Shown piece after piece: positions 6,581-12,868 of a DNA stretch of 12,868 nucleotides. The stretch is from JBKJTP01 sp046590195. GTDB lineage: Bacteria; Bacteroidota; Ignavibacteria; Palsa-1295. A model generated the notes under the pieces. The model worked only from the letters and a program-made list of their open reading frames with translations, did no database searches and was not told where the DNA came from. Each line of letters starts with the position of its first letter. Position 1 is the first letter of the stretch. The stretch lies in NCBI GenBank assembly GCA_046590195.1, contig JBKJTP010000321.1, positions 1-12,868 of the forward strand, given 5' to 3'. Both the position numbers and the translations under genes were made by a program.

Positions 6581-8127
6581 CTGGTGTTCGCGTTAATGTT
6601 TGTGATCTCCGCGGCTGAGCCACGATATAGCGAGAGGCTTTCAGTTTGGCCAACAGGCGAGAGAGCCTGGATCGCTGGCGTCAGTTGCGCTAGTTCAGTC
6701 GGACAGATGTAATAGCTAGTGTCAGCCAGCGCATCGGCGATGTCGAGCTCGTTGGTTACCTCATACGCATAGAGCCGCGCAACACGCAGTTCTTGCCGCA
6801 CAAGGATGTTGCGATCCGGCACATGAAACTGCAGTGTTCTTGGATGTGCATACACCGACATCGAACCATCGGCTAGCACAACGCCACCCAACGGGACGTG
6901 CGCATTGAGAAGATATTTCGCTTGCCGCACCAGGTCTTCACGCGCACGAAGATGCGCATTCGATGCAGCGAACCAGGAGAGCGTCCGTAGTCCAGCTGTC
7001 TTGATGCGGTCGCTTGTCGCTTCAGATCGCTCGAGAGCGATGCTTGGCGGAACGTGAGGTACGAAGAAGAAGCAAGCGAGTCCCGCAGCAAGAACAGTGG
7101 TAGTCGTAACTTGTCGCGTGCGCTTTGAGAATGAATCGATCACCAGACCGATCATGATCGCGAAGACGGGCAGCGTGAGCAGGATGTACCCCTTCGCATA
7201 AAACCTGAAGAGGAAGAAGAAGGTCGGCATCACGAGCCAGACTGCGAGAATGAGCAGGTGGTCGCGTCGAAGCTTCTTCAACGCCTTCGGCGCAAGCACG
7301 AGCAGCGGCAAGGCAAGATGGAGCATCCAGAAGAACGAACTGAGGTACGTCGCGGAGCTTTGCCGCACGGTGCTTGGCAACGATGCCGTTGCCTTCCAGA
7401 TCGGTGCAAGCGACGCGATGCCGCCATGATGCATGATGAATGGCACAAGCCATACGAGCATACCTAGCGCCACGAACGCGTGATGAGCTGCGATCGACGA
7501 AAGCTTCTCCTTGCGCAGCCACGTTGCAGCAAACATCGCAGGATAGAGAAACACAACACTCGATAATCGAAAGCCACCAGCAATGCCGAATGCGAGCCAC
7601 ACCCACTTCAGCTGTTCGCGCTTTGCTGAAGTAACTAAGAGCATGAAGACGCTGGAGAATGCGAGATCATACACATAGAGCTCGCCCGTCGCACCATAGA
7701 ACAGAACGAGTGGATTGAGTCCGGCAAAGAGCGTGGCGACCATCGCGACGCGTGCGTTGGCAACATTCATCGCGAGCTTGTGCAGCGCGCAGAGCCCGAT
7801 GCTTATCCAAATGCCATTCGAGAAAAAGATCGCTCCTTCTGGGGAAAGCCCAAGGCGCGTCAGTCCTTGCCAGAGCAGGACGAAAAGCGGATAGCCGGGG
7901 ACGTGCGGACGTGCCTTGAGCGTGTCGAGACCGAGTTCGATCGCTGCGAGAAAATTGCCGGGGTCGAGGCCTGTCATCAGGCGCTCGTGCAACAACCCGA
8001 CGATCGCAAAGGAATAGAGCGTGATGCATGCGTAGCACACAGCACTCCGCGAACTTAGGTGGCTCGCGCCCGAATCTGCAGCAAGCCTCAGATCGCTTGC
8101 CGCGTGATCACCCAGGCTTCTTTCCAC
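6577..8127 (-). CDS. Multi-pass membrane protein, GT-C glycosyltransferase-like
   Basis: About 9-10 hydrophobic helices occupy residues 32-375, followed by a soluble tail of about 140 residues on the far side. After the first helix comes LDPGNF (54-59) and RPHVPGYPL (73-81). This is the place where GT-C enzymes of the PMT/ArnT/DUF2723 type carry an acidic catalytic residue and a PxxPGYPL-like signature, so Asp55 is the candidate. Such enzymes transfer sugars from polyprenyl phosphate donors in the periplasm. The acceptor is unknown. The listed start is GTG 8127, overlapping murI by 40 nt. A GTG at 8040 (residue 30) sits right before the first helix, 48 nt after murI, and is equally plausible. 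It is coupled to the downstream MBL/Rieske gene by ATGA. Confidence 0.8.
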   Translation of the reverse strand: MERSLGDHAASDLRLAADSGASHLSSRSAVCYACITLYSFAIVGLLHERLMTGLDPGNFLAAIELGLDTLKARPHVPGYPLFVLLWQGLTRLGLSPEGAIFFSNGIWISIGLCALHKLAMNVANARVAMVATLFAGLNPLVLFYGATGELYVYDLAFSSVFMLLVTSAKREQLKWVWLAFGIAGGFRLSSVVFLYPAMFAATWLRKEKLSSIAAHHAFVALGMLVWLVPFIMHHGGIASLAPIWKATASLPSTVRQSSATYLSSFFWMLHLALPLLVLAPKALKKLRRDHLLILAVWLVMPTFFFLFRFYAKGYILLTLPVFAIMIGLVIDSFSKRTRQVTTTTVLAAGLACFFFVPHVPPSIALERSEATSDRIKTAGLRTLSWFAASNAHLRAREDLVRQAKYLLNAHVPLGGVVLADGSMSVYAHPRTLQFHVPDRNILVRQELRVARLYAYEVTNELDIADALADTSYYICPTELAQLTPAIQALSPVGQTESLSLYRGSAAEITNINANTR

Positions 8128-8918
8128 TGCACTTGTTTTGCGACTGGGATGGCGCGGCCCAAAAAACGCTCGCCGACCTGCTGGAATTTGCGGGGTACAT
8201 CCGAGACGAGAACGAGATGATCGGTGACCGTTGTCTTTGACGAACGTCCATCAATGAAATGACGCACTTCCTGCGCCGCGACAGCACCGCTATTGATCAG
8301 ACGAACGCTCTCGCCCATCACACGCTGAATAATATTGGTCAGGATCGGATAATGCGTGCAGCCGAGAATGAGCGTATCGACTTGCTCTTCCTTCAATCCG
8401 CGAAGATATTCTTCCGCAACGAGCCTGGTTGCTTCGTGATCGGTCCAACCTTCTTCCGCTAATGGCACAAAGAGTGGACACGCTTGCGAGAATACTTCGA
8501 TCGCTTTGCCAAGCGTGCGGCCTTCTGCGATCAGGCCACGCTCGTACGCTTTGCTCGCTACGGTTGCTTCCGTGCCGATGATGCCGATGCGATTGTTCTT
8601 CGTCGAACGCGCGGCTTCGCGGACGCATGGCTCGATCATGCCGATCACCGGAATCCCTTGCGCTGTCTCTTTCACTGCTTCGAGTGCAACAGCGCTCACA
8701 GTGTTACACGCAATGACGATCAGCTTGACATCCTGAGCCATCAAGAGCTCCGTATCTTCTCGCGAATACCGCTGCACAGTCTCGACGGATTTGCTGCCAT
8801 AAGGCACGCGCGCAGTATCGCCGAAATAGACGATGCGCTCGTGTGGTACGCATTCGAGCAATTCCTTGACGACGGTCAGGCCGCCTATACCGCTATCGAA
8901 TACGCCGATCGATCGCAA
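8088..8918 (-). CDS. murI: Glutamate racemase MurI
   Basis: Interconverts L- and D-glutamate in the cytoplasm, supplying D-Glu for peptidoglycan. The 276-residue length is typical. Visible motifs are FDSGIGGL (7-14, with Asp8 and Ser9), the first catalytic cysteine in ACNTVSA (Cys71), TEATV near 116-120, and the second catalytic cysteine in GCTHYP (Cys187). The start is TTG 8918, giving MRSIGVFDSGIGG. No ATG or GTG lies between the first conserved residues and the upstream TCA, and no Shine-Dalgarno is visible. It heads the minus-strand run leading into the GT-C-like and MBL/Rieske genes, with which it overlaps or nearly abuts. It lies 57 nt downstream of the DUF2059 gene. The hydrophilic C-terminal residues past about 255 are variable in the family. 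Confidence 0.95.
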   Translation of the reverse strand: MRSIGVFDSGIGGLTVVKELLECVPHERIVYFGDTARVPYGSKSVETVQRYSREDTELLMAQDVKLIVIACNTVSAVALEAVKETAQGIPVIGMIEPCVREAARSTKNNRIGIIGTEATVASKAYERGLIAEGRTLGKAIEVFSQACPLFVPLAEEGWTDHEATRLVAEEYLRGLKEEQVDTLILGCTHYPILTNIIQRVMGESVRLINSGAVAAQEVRHFIDGRSSKTTVTDHLVLVSDVPRKFQQVGERFLGRAIPVAKQVQWKEAWVITRQAI

Positions 8919-8974
8919 TGAGGTAATATTTGTTGATACGGTGAGACCATGGGAGAGTTAGCTCCCCCGCACCT

Positions 8975-9631
8975 TTACTCCTTCTCTGGAGCAGGGGCTA
9001 CGCCAACGCCGCTTGGTGCGGTTGTGCTCGAGCCCTCTTGCGAGCCGTCATTGTTGCCTGTGTCCTTCACCGTCTTAGGCTTTGGCTGACGCAGCGGTGC
9101 GATCGCAGTATTGACCGAGCGGCGGACCTGCGAATCGATCAACTTATCATCCGCTGCAAGCAACCTGTCACCAACCTCCAGGATCTTCTTACCTGCTGGC
9201 GTTTTGATGAATGTGATCCATCCACGAAGTTCTTCTGCCGAAAGACTTGCACGATAGGTCGAGAAGATCATCTCGTAATCAAGGTTTGGATCGACCGCCT
9301 TCATCACTGCTTCATACGCCTTTGCTGAATCGACGCCTGTGCGTGCGAATGAGCGTACGTTCTGATCGAAGATCTTCTTTGCGCGCTCTTCGATCGTGAC
9401 CTTCGGCTTGATGATCGCATAAAGCTCTGTGAATGCCGCCTTGAACTCTGTGCTGTCGGCGTAGCTAACCTGCATCTTGCCGCGCGATGGCTTCATCGTC
9501 CGGCCTGGCTGCGTGCCACTAGGAGGTGCTGGGCGCTCCTTGGTCGGCTTGCGCTTTTCAGGAGCCGGCTGGTCCTGAGCTATCGCCGATGTACCGACAA
9601 AAAGGGATAAAGCGAGAATGACATATTTCAT
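8975..9631 (-). CDS. Secreted DUF2059 domain protein
   Basis: A 218-residue exported protein of unknown function. The start is ATG 9631 because residues 1-18, MKYVILALSLFVGTSAIA, form a clear signal peptide, probably cut before QDQP. The open frame continues upstream to 9721, but that part would bury the signal. A Pro/Lys-rich linker (20-50) precedes a DUF2059-like helical domain at about 65-175. It includes IIKPKVTIEERAKKIF, then SLSAEELRGWITFIKTPAGKKIL, the usual EL...F..TPxGKK signature. The tail is low-complexity, rich in Ser, Gly, Pro and Thr. No Shine-Dalgarno is present. A TACTCTTG resembling the -7 box lies 7 nt before the start. It precedes murI on the same strand, and the 56-nt gap between them has only a weak GGGAG/CTCCC hairpin. 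Confidence 0.82.
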   Translation of the reverse strand: MKYVILALSLFVGTSAIAQDQPAPEKRKPTKERPAPPSGTQPGRTMKPSRGKMQVSYADSTEFKAAFTELYAIIKPKVTIEERAKKIFDQNVRSFARTGVDSAKAYEAVMKAVDPNLDYEMIFSTYRASLSAEELRGWITFIKTPAGKKILEVGDRLLAADDKLIDSQVRRSVNTAIAPLRQPKPKTVKDTGNNDGSQEGSSTTAPSGVGVAPAPEKE

Positions 9632-9730
9632 GGGAGCAAGAGTATTTGGAGCAAGAAGCCTTTGCAGCATAAGGTCACCAAGAACGCTATTGTCGAGCGA
9701 GAAATAGTCAACCCACGCCACGCGGATTCA

Positions 9731-9745
9731 GTCCCCGAGGGGGAC
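9731..9745. repeat. Short perfect hairpin between two envelope genes
   Basis: GTCCCC-GAG-GGGGAC is a perfect 6-bp GC-rich stem with a 3-nt loop, in the gap between the OB-like gene and the DUF2059 gene. No T-run follows on either strand, so it is not a classical terminator. It may still stabilise the 3' end of the upstream minus-strand mRNA. Confidence 0.45.
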
Positions 9746-9794
9746 GGGAAAACTCCTGGGCATAGTGATCGAGGTCAGTGAAGGGAGGATAAAG

Positions 9795-10550
9795 CTAGGA
9801 TGGCAGCACCGGTATGCTCTCGCGTTCGGGGAGTAGCCTAAGTTCGATCCAGGTGCTGTCGCTCCAGACTTCGAATTTTGTGAGGGGGTGTACTTCCCAA
9901 CTTGTGCCGCGCGAGTTTTGTACATCGCTGCCATGCTCCGGATCCCAGAGCAGCCAGCCCGTGACGCGCACTTTTGCTTTTTGATCTGCGAGACGTTTGA
10001 AAGCGTTAATGCTCCACTCAGGATATACCACTTTCCAACGCGGCGCAACTTCGGCAAGCATTGTCGTGCGGCGCTCGGCGGTTGGTTTGTCTGCGATCCA
10101 GAGATGGTAATCGCGGAGCGAATCGATGTAGCCGTTCGCCGATTTGTTGCCCGATTCTCTTGCCCGCAAGAGATACCCCGTCACGCGCACGCCCATGCTC
10201 TCTTTCTCTTCTGCATAAAGCCGCGCCGATGGATACCAGCTTTTTCTTAAGCGCTTTCCCTGTTGCATGAGAAAGTCGTTGCTGATCGCGATGATCTGCG
10301 GCACTGTGTAGTCCGTTACTGACTTCGGCTCGCTGATGCGGTTCTTCAGTCTGTTCAGATCCGGATCTCCTCCAACACCCTCTCTTCCGATCCCTGATAG
10401 TATGATCGGTGCAATACCCTGTTCATCACGGATCAAGGGGATCGCGGAATCGGTATAATAAAGGTAGGATACAACAAGGCGGAGCGGGATCAGCACTCCG
10501 AAAAGTGGGTAGAGAATGCGTGCGAGTTTGCGCTTGCGGCGTTTGGACAT
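9795..10550 (-). CDS. Membrane-anchored protein with OB-fold-like pattern
   Basis: 251 residues, function unknown. A very basic start (MSKRRKRKL) is followed by one hydrophobic segment at about 11-32, so it is probably an N-terminal anchor with the rest outside the cytoplasm. The C-terminal domain (about 115-240) has beta-strand wording GVRVTGYLLRA (120-130), DYHLWIAD, EVAPRW, KVRVTGWLLWDPEH and RGTSWEVHPLTKFEVW. I have seen this pattern in uncharacterised Bacteroidota and Acidobacteriota proteins, and it resembles an OB fold. I do not know a function. ATG 10550 has no Shine-Dalgarno. A 12-bp palindrome lies 11 nt upstream. It is transcribed away from the MFS exporter gene. Confidence 0.72.
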   Translation of the reverse strand: MSKRRKRKLARILYPLFGVLIPLRLVVSYLYYTDSAIPLIRDEQGIAPIILSGIGREGVGGDPDLNRLKNRISEPKSVTDYTVPQIIAISNDFLMQQGKRLRKSWYPSARLYAEEKESMGVRVTGYLLRARESGNKSANGYIDSLRDYHLWIADKPTAERRTTMLAEVAPRWKVVYPEWSINAFKRLADQKAKVRVTGWLLWDPEHGSDVQNSRGTSWEVHPLTKFEVWSDSTWIELRLLPERESIPVLPS

Positions 10551-10560
10551 CTAATGTGTA

Positions 10561-10572
10561 CCTGGATCCAGG
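10561..10572. promoter_or_regulatory. 12-bp perfect palindrome in a divergent promoter region
   Basis: CCTGGATCCAGG is self-complementary over 12 bp and begins 11 bp upstream of the OB-like gene, in the 220-bp gap between that gene and the divergent exporter. This is a typical operator position. No second copy was noticed, and no regulator gene lies in the window. Confidence 0.3.
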
Positions 10573-10770
10573 GGCGTGACAATACGTTTTCACAGCGCAG
10601 AGTGAGCAAGGCTTGTGCCCAAGCGAAAGATCGCGATCGAGCGATGGCTAAGATAGCACGGATTCGGCAGAACATTTGCCAGATAAAATCGTATGAAGAG
10701 GTGTTCCTTATCCCTCCACATCCTCACCCCAGACCTGAGCAAGAGCTCTTAAAACGGTCTGTATTAGATC

Positions 10771-12054
10771 ATGCCGCTCCACCGGGCCATCCGCCGTGCG
10801 TCAACTGAAACATCGGAAGTGGTGACGAAAGCCGTAAGCGCTCTTCGCCACCGCAATTTCCGTTTGTTCTTTTTTGGCCAGTCGGTATCGATGGTCGGCA
10901 CCTGGGTGCATAATACGGCGCTCAGCTGGCTCGTTTACTCGATCACGTTCGATCCGCGTTCGCTCGGCTGGATCAGCTTTGTCGGCGCGGTGCCGGTGCT
11001 GTTGCTCTCTGCAGTTGCCGGTACGATCGCCGATGAATATCCGAAGCGCCGCATTCTGATCTACACCCAGATACTCGCGGCAGTGATGGCACTGACGCTC
11101 GCGGTGACGATCTATACCGATAACGCGACGCTGACACTGATCACGATCATCAACTTTTTCTTCGGTGTGTCGAATGCGTTCGAAATGCCGACGCGTCAAT
11201 CGTTCGTGGTCGAGATGGTGGGCCGCGAGGATCTTTCGAATGCAGTAGCGCTGAACAGTGCAGTCTTCAATGGCGCTCGTCTCGCGGGGCCAGTCGTCGG
11301 TGCTGGCGTAATGGCAAGCCTTGGGGTTGCAGCGTGTTTCCTCCTCAACGGCATCTCGTTTATTGCAGTGATCTTCTCGCTCGCGGCAATGCGCTTTGCT
11401 GTCAAAGAAGAGAAGATGGGGACTGTCCGGGTCTCTCGTTTGGCAGCAATGAAAGAAGGTATCACCTATCTGCTCAGCGTGCCGCAGTTCAGGGCATTGA
11501 TGGTGCTCGTCATCGCGATGACGATCTTCGGCTGGAGCTACTCGGTGAATCTGCCGGTGGTGGCAGACAAGATCCTTGGCGGAGATGCACATACGTATGC
11601 CGCGCTGCTATCGGCGAACGGTGCAGGCGCGCTTGTCGCGGCGATCACGCAGGCGGCATTCGCGCACAAGTTCGATCCGCGGAACATGATCTTCACCGCG
11701 ATCCCGGTCTTTATCGTCTCTATCATCCTGATCCCGTTTTGCAGCGAAAGCTGGCAAGTGATGGCGTGCCTCGTCGGGACCGGCTGGGGCATCATTACGT
11801 TTTTCATCACCGCTAATACTTACTTGCAGCACCGTGTGCCGGATAGCCTTCGCGGAAGGGTGATGGGTATCTATACGCTGTCCTTCGCCGGGCTCTTCCC
11901 GTTTGGCAGTTTGCTCGCAGGTTTTGTCGCCCACGCATTTGGGGTCAAAGCAGCCTTTCTGATGAGCGGGCTCGCGCTGTCACTTATTGTAGGGGTGGTC
12001 TACTACTATGCTCAGCGCATACCGAGATTGCGTCCTTTGACCCAGAATCGCTAG
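10771..12054 (+). CDS. MFS exporter, EntS-like family
   Basis: A 427-residue inner-membrane transporter with about 12 hydrophobic helices. The N-terminus ALRHRNFRLFFFGQSVSMVGTW (24-45) and the motif A loop GTIADEYPKRR (84-94) place it in the major facilitator superfamily. NAFEMPTRQSFVVEM, then NSAVFNGARLAGPVVGAG, fits the EntS/DUF894 branch, which holds siderophore and drug exporters driven by proton exchange. The substrate is not predictable. ATG 10771 is the assigned start; GTG codons shortly downstream (residues 17-18) would also precede the first helix. No Shine-Dalgarno is visible. TATTAG just upstream (10761-10766) may be part of a promoter. There is no partner permease, and the divergent OB-like gene shares its promoter region. 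Long antisense frames in this gene are shadows. Confidence 0.88.
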   Translation: MPLHRAIRRASTETSEVVTKAVSALRHRNFRLFFFGQSVSMVGTWVHNTALSWLVYSITFDPRSLGWISFVGAVPVLLLSAVAGTIADEYPKRRILIYTQILAAVMALTLAVTIYTDNATLTLITIINFFFGVSNAFEMPTRQSFVVEMVGREDLSNAVALNSAVFNGARLAGPVVGAGVMASLGVAACFLLNGISFIAVIFSLAAMRFAVKEEKMGTVRVSRLAAMKEGITYLLSVPQFRALMVLVIAMTIFGWSYSVNLPVVADKILGGDAHTYAALLSANGAGALVAAITQAAFAHKFDPRNMIFTAIPVFIVSIILIPFCSESWQVMACLVGTGWGIITFFITANTYLQHRVPDSLRGRVMGIYTLSFAGLFPFGSLLAGFVAHAFGVKAAFLMSGLALSLIVGVVYYYAQRIPRLRPLTQNR

Positions 12055-12079
12055 TTCTGAAAATATTTTTGTGCGGTGC

Positions 12080-12108
12080 TTGACTTTGGGAAATTCATTG
12101 CGTATATT
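12080..12108 (+). promoter_or_regulatory. Sigma70-type promoter, TTGACT-17-TATATT
   Basis: TTGACT (12080-12085), exactly 17 nt, then TATATT (12103-12108), close to the housekeeping consensus. Transcription would start near 12115, about 160 nt ahead of the small membrane-protein gene. It is the clearest classical promoter in the window and begins 26 nt after the exporter stop. Confidence 0.65.
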
Positions 12109-12114
12109 GCATGA

Positions 12115-12274
12115 CTTGTTAGAAGCCTTTGCCTAGGCTTGACAAAGATCTTGCTTGTTTGCTGAGTTCGCTCAGCCTGTTCTTGCTTATGTTTTACGTC
12201 TAGTTTTGCTTGTGGTCTGCCTTCCTTTTGCTTAGCAGATCGCAGGGTCATAGAACCCATTACAACTTATTGCC
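12115..12274 (+). promoter_or_regulatory. Long T-rich leader with hairpins
   Basis: The predicted 160-nt leader has a small hairpin AAGCC/GGCTT (12123-12127 with 12136-12140). It also has a 6-bp hairpin GCTGAG/CTCAGC closed by a TTCG tetraloop (12161-12176). A T-rich part follows in which TTGCTT recurs (about 12151, 12184, 12206 and 12228). No known riboswitch motif was recognised. It may regulate the downstream gene or simply be an untranslated leader. Confidence 0.35.
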
Positions 12275-12613
12275 ATGAATTCGCCTAGCTCTTTGCAGGC
12301 CGTTATTCTGGGCTTGTGCCTAGGAGCCATTTACGGTCTTTTTTTCTACCAACGTTACCGAAGTCAGTATTTCTGGCTACTTTCCATCGCTTCAGGCGTG
12401 GTCAGCGGTATCCTCATGAATCTCGTCGTCCGCTGGCTCGGGATCTGGGATGACCAGTTCATGGTCGCCGCCGCACTCCAACTCGTACTTCCCTCGATCG
12501 CGATCATTGCGATCAACCGCACACTTGTTAAGCAGAGCCGCAAGCGCCGCAGAAGCTCCACGGCAGAGAACGAGGGCCTTCTACCGACACACAGTTTTAC
12601 TTCGTTTCTCTAA
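12275..12613 (+). CDS. Small three-helix membrane protein, unknown
   Basis: 112 residues with three hydrophobic segments at about 8-25, 33-54 and 62-81. A strongly basic stretch SRKRRRSS (88-95) and a polar tail follow. By the positive-inside rule the tail is cytoplasmic. I do not recognise a family. ATG 12275 follows TTATTGCC with no Shine-Dalgarno, as elsewhere in the window. The gene sits behind its own sigma70-type promoter and leader, downstream of and co-directional with the exporter, and a strong terminator lies 158 nt after its stop. Coding is supported by the helix pattern and the promoter and terminator framing, not by homology. Confidence 0.6.
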   Translation: MNSPSSLQAVILGLCLGAIYGLFFYQRYRSQYFWLLSIASGVVSGILMNLVVRWLGIWDDQFMVAAALQLVLPSIAIIAINRTLVKQSRKRRRSSTAENEGLLPTHSFTSFL

Positions 12614-12682
12614 GAGGCAAGAGGCCTTGTAGAGGCTGTGTCTTCCACGGCCAGCCTCAAAAAACCTTCTCGCGAAGAGGGG

Positions 12683-12760
12683 ATGTGGGGCTTTGCTGAT
12701 CCACGGGCAAAGGATCAAGCTTTCTCTCCATTATTTCTTCGCAGAATAATAGCTGCCTAG
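12683..12760 (+). CDS. Possible 25-residue leader peptide before an attenuator
   Basis: ATG 12683, preceded by GAGGGG, opens a 25-codon frame reading MWGFADPRAKDQ and ending LRRIIAA before TAG 12758-12760. The stop falls 10 nt before the terminator hairpin and inside a small hairpin at 12751-12765. This is the layout of a transcription attenuator, but the peptide lacks a run of one amino acid's codons. It may be a chance frame. Confidence 0.25.
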   Translation: MWGFADPRAKDQAFSPLFLRRIIAA

Positions 12761-12770
12761 CAGTTACACC

Positions 12771-12808
12771 AGGGGCACCGGCTGCGAAACCGGTGCCCCT
12801 TCTTTTTG
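12771..12808 (+). terminator. Strong Rho-independent terminator, plus strand
   Basis: A perfect 11-bp stem, AGGGGCACCGG (12771-12781) with CCGGTGCCCCT (12790-12800), has an 8-nt loop and is followed by TCTTTTT. It ends the transcript of the small membrane-protein gene, or serves as an attenuator for a plus-strand gene beyond the right edge. The last 60 nt after it contain only a weak bulged hairpin near 12833-12861. Confidence 0.88.
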
Positions 12809-12868
12809 CCTGAGATCTCCTCCGGCTCGCCCAGTTTGTGTACGATCTTGCGTGGTACAAACGAAAGG

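Noticed and set aside
7022..7606. 194-codon minus frame inside the GT-C-like gene
   Set aside because: It overlaps a gene with clear transmembrane pattern in the same strand's other frame. It has no domain and high Arg/Cys/His content.
10554..10808. 84-codon plus frame ahead of the exporter
   Set aside because: It overlaps the exporter start and covers the divergent promoter region. It has low-complexity His/Pro content and no homology that I recognise.
10801..11592. 263-codon open frame on the minus strand inside the exporter gene
   Set aside because: It is an exact antisense of the MFS gene, with His/Arg/Asp/Gln-rich composition and no motif. It is a codon-bias shadow.
12657..12860. 67-codon minus frame at the right edge
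   Set aside because: It runs through the perfect terminator hairpin and has an Arg/Gly/Ala-rich random look.
12613..12868. tmRNA-like signal (frame ending IIAA then a stop and a small hairpin)
   Set aside because: There is no TTCGAC 5' half, no T-arm and no CCA end. A simple terminator follows.
12771..12868. TPP riboswitch-like CTGAGA after GGTGCCCC
   Set aside because: The required downstream CCTGATC...TAAT...GCG.AGGGA block is absent, and the upstream part is a terminator with a T-run.

Overview
The window looks like chromosomal DNA from a member of the Bacteroidota or a sister lineage (Chlorobi, Ignavibacteria or Kapabacteria). The evidence is indirect. Almost no start codon has a Shine-Dalgarno sequence. 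TTG and GTG starts occur. The TATCTTTG box, matching the TAnnTTTG -7 element of Bacteroidota, appears ahead of two transcription units. GlmM has the GGEGxGGV loop variant, and FloA and a DUF2059 protein are present. Overall GC is about 50 %. This placement is an inference, not a phylogenetic result.

Layout, left to right. Positions 1-1340 (minus) hold a nearly complete phosphoglucosamine mutase glmM that runs off the left edge. It is followed by a 168-nt composite inverted repeat (1370-1537) and flotillin-like floA (1544-2545, minus). From 2546 to 3362 there is no intact gene. That stretch holds a G-quadruplex motif, what looks like a decayed small membrane-protein gene, a strong minus-strand terminator, and a highly structured segment that may be an unrecognised ncRNA.

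Positions 3363-8918 form the metabolic core. A plus-strand GNAT acyltransferase fused to a HisC-like PLP enzyme converges, with interlocked stop codons, on a minus-strand unit. That unit runs murI (glutamate racemase), then a GT-C-like membrane protein, then a metallo-beta-lactamase/Rieske oxygenase-like protein. The last two overlap by ATGA and the first two overlap by up to 40 nt. The unusual enzymes next to a membrane glycosyltransferase-like protein suggest synthesis of a modified small molecule or surface decoration. The product cannot be read from sequence.

Positions 8975-10550 (minus) carry two envelope proteins, a secreted DUF2059 protein and a membrane-anchored protein with an OB-fold-like pattern. 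Divergent from these is an EntS-like MFS exporter (10771-12054, plus). The right end has a well-formed sigma70-type promoter, a long leader, a small three-helix membrane protein (12275-12613) and a strong plus-strand terminator. The terminator is preceded by a possible 25-residue leader peptide, so it may be an attenuator for a gene beyond the window.

No tRNA, rRNA, CRISPR array or transposase was found.
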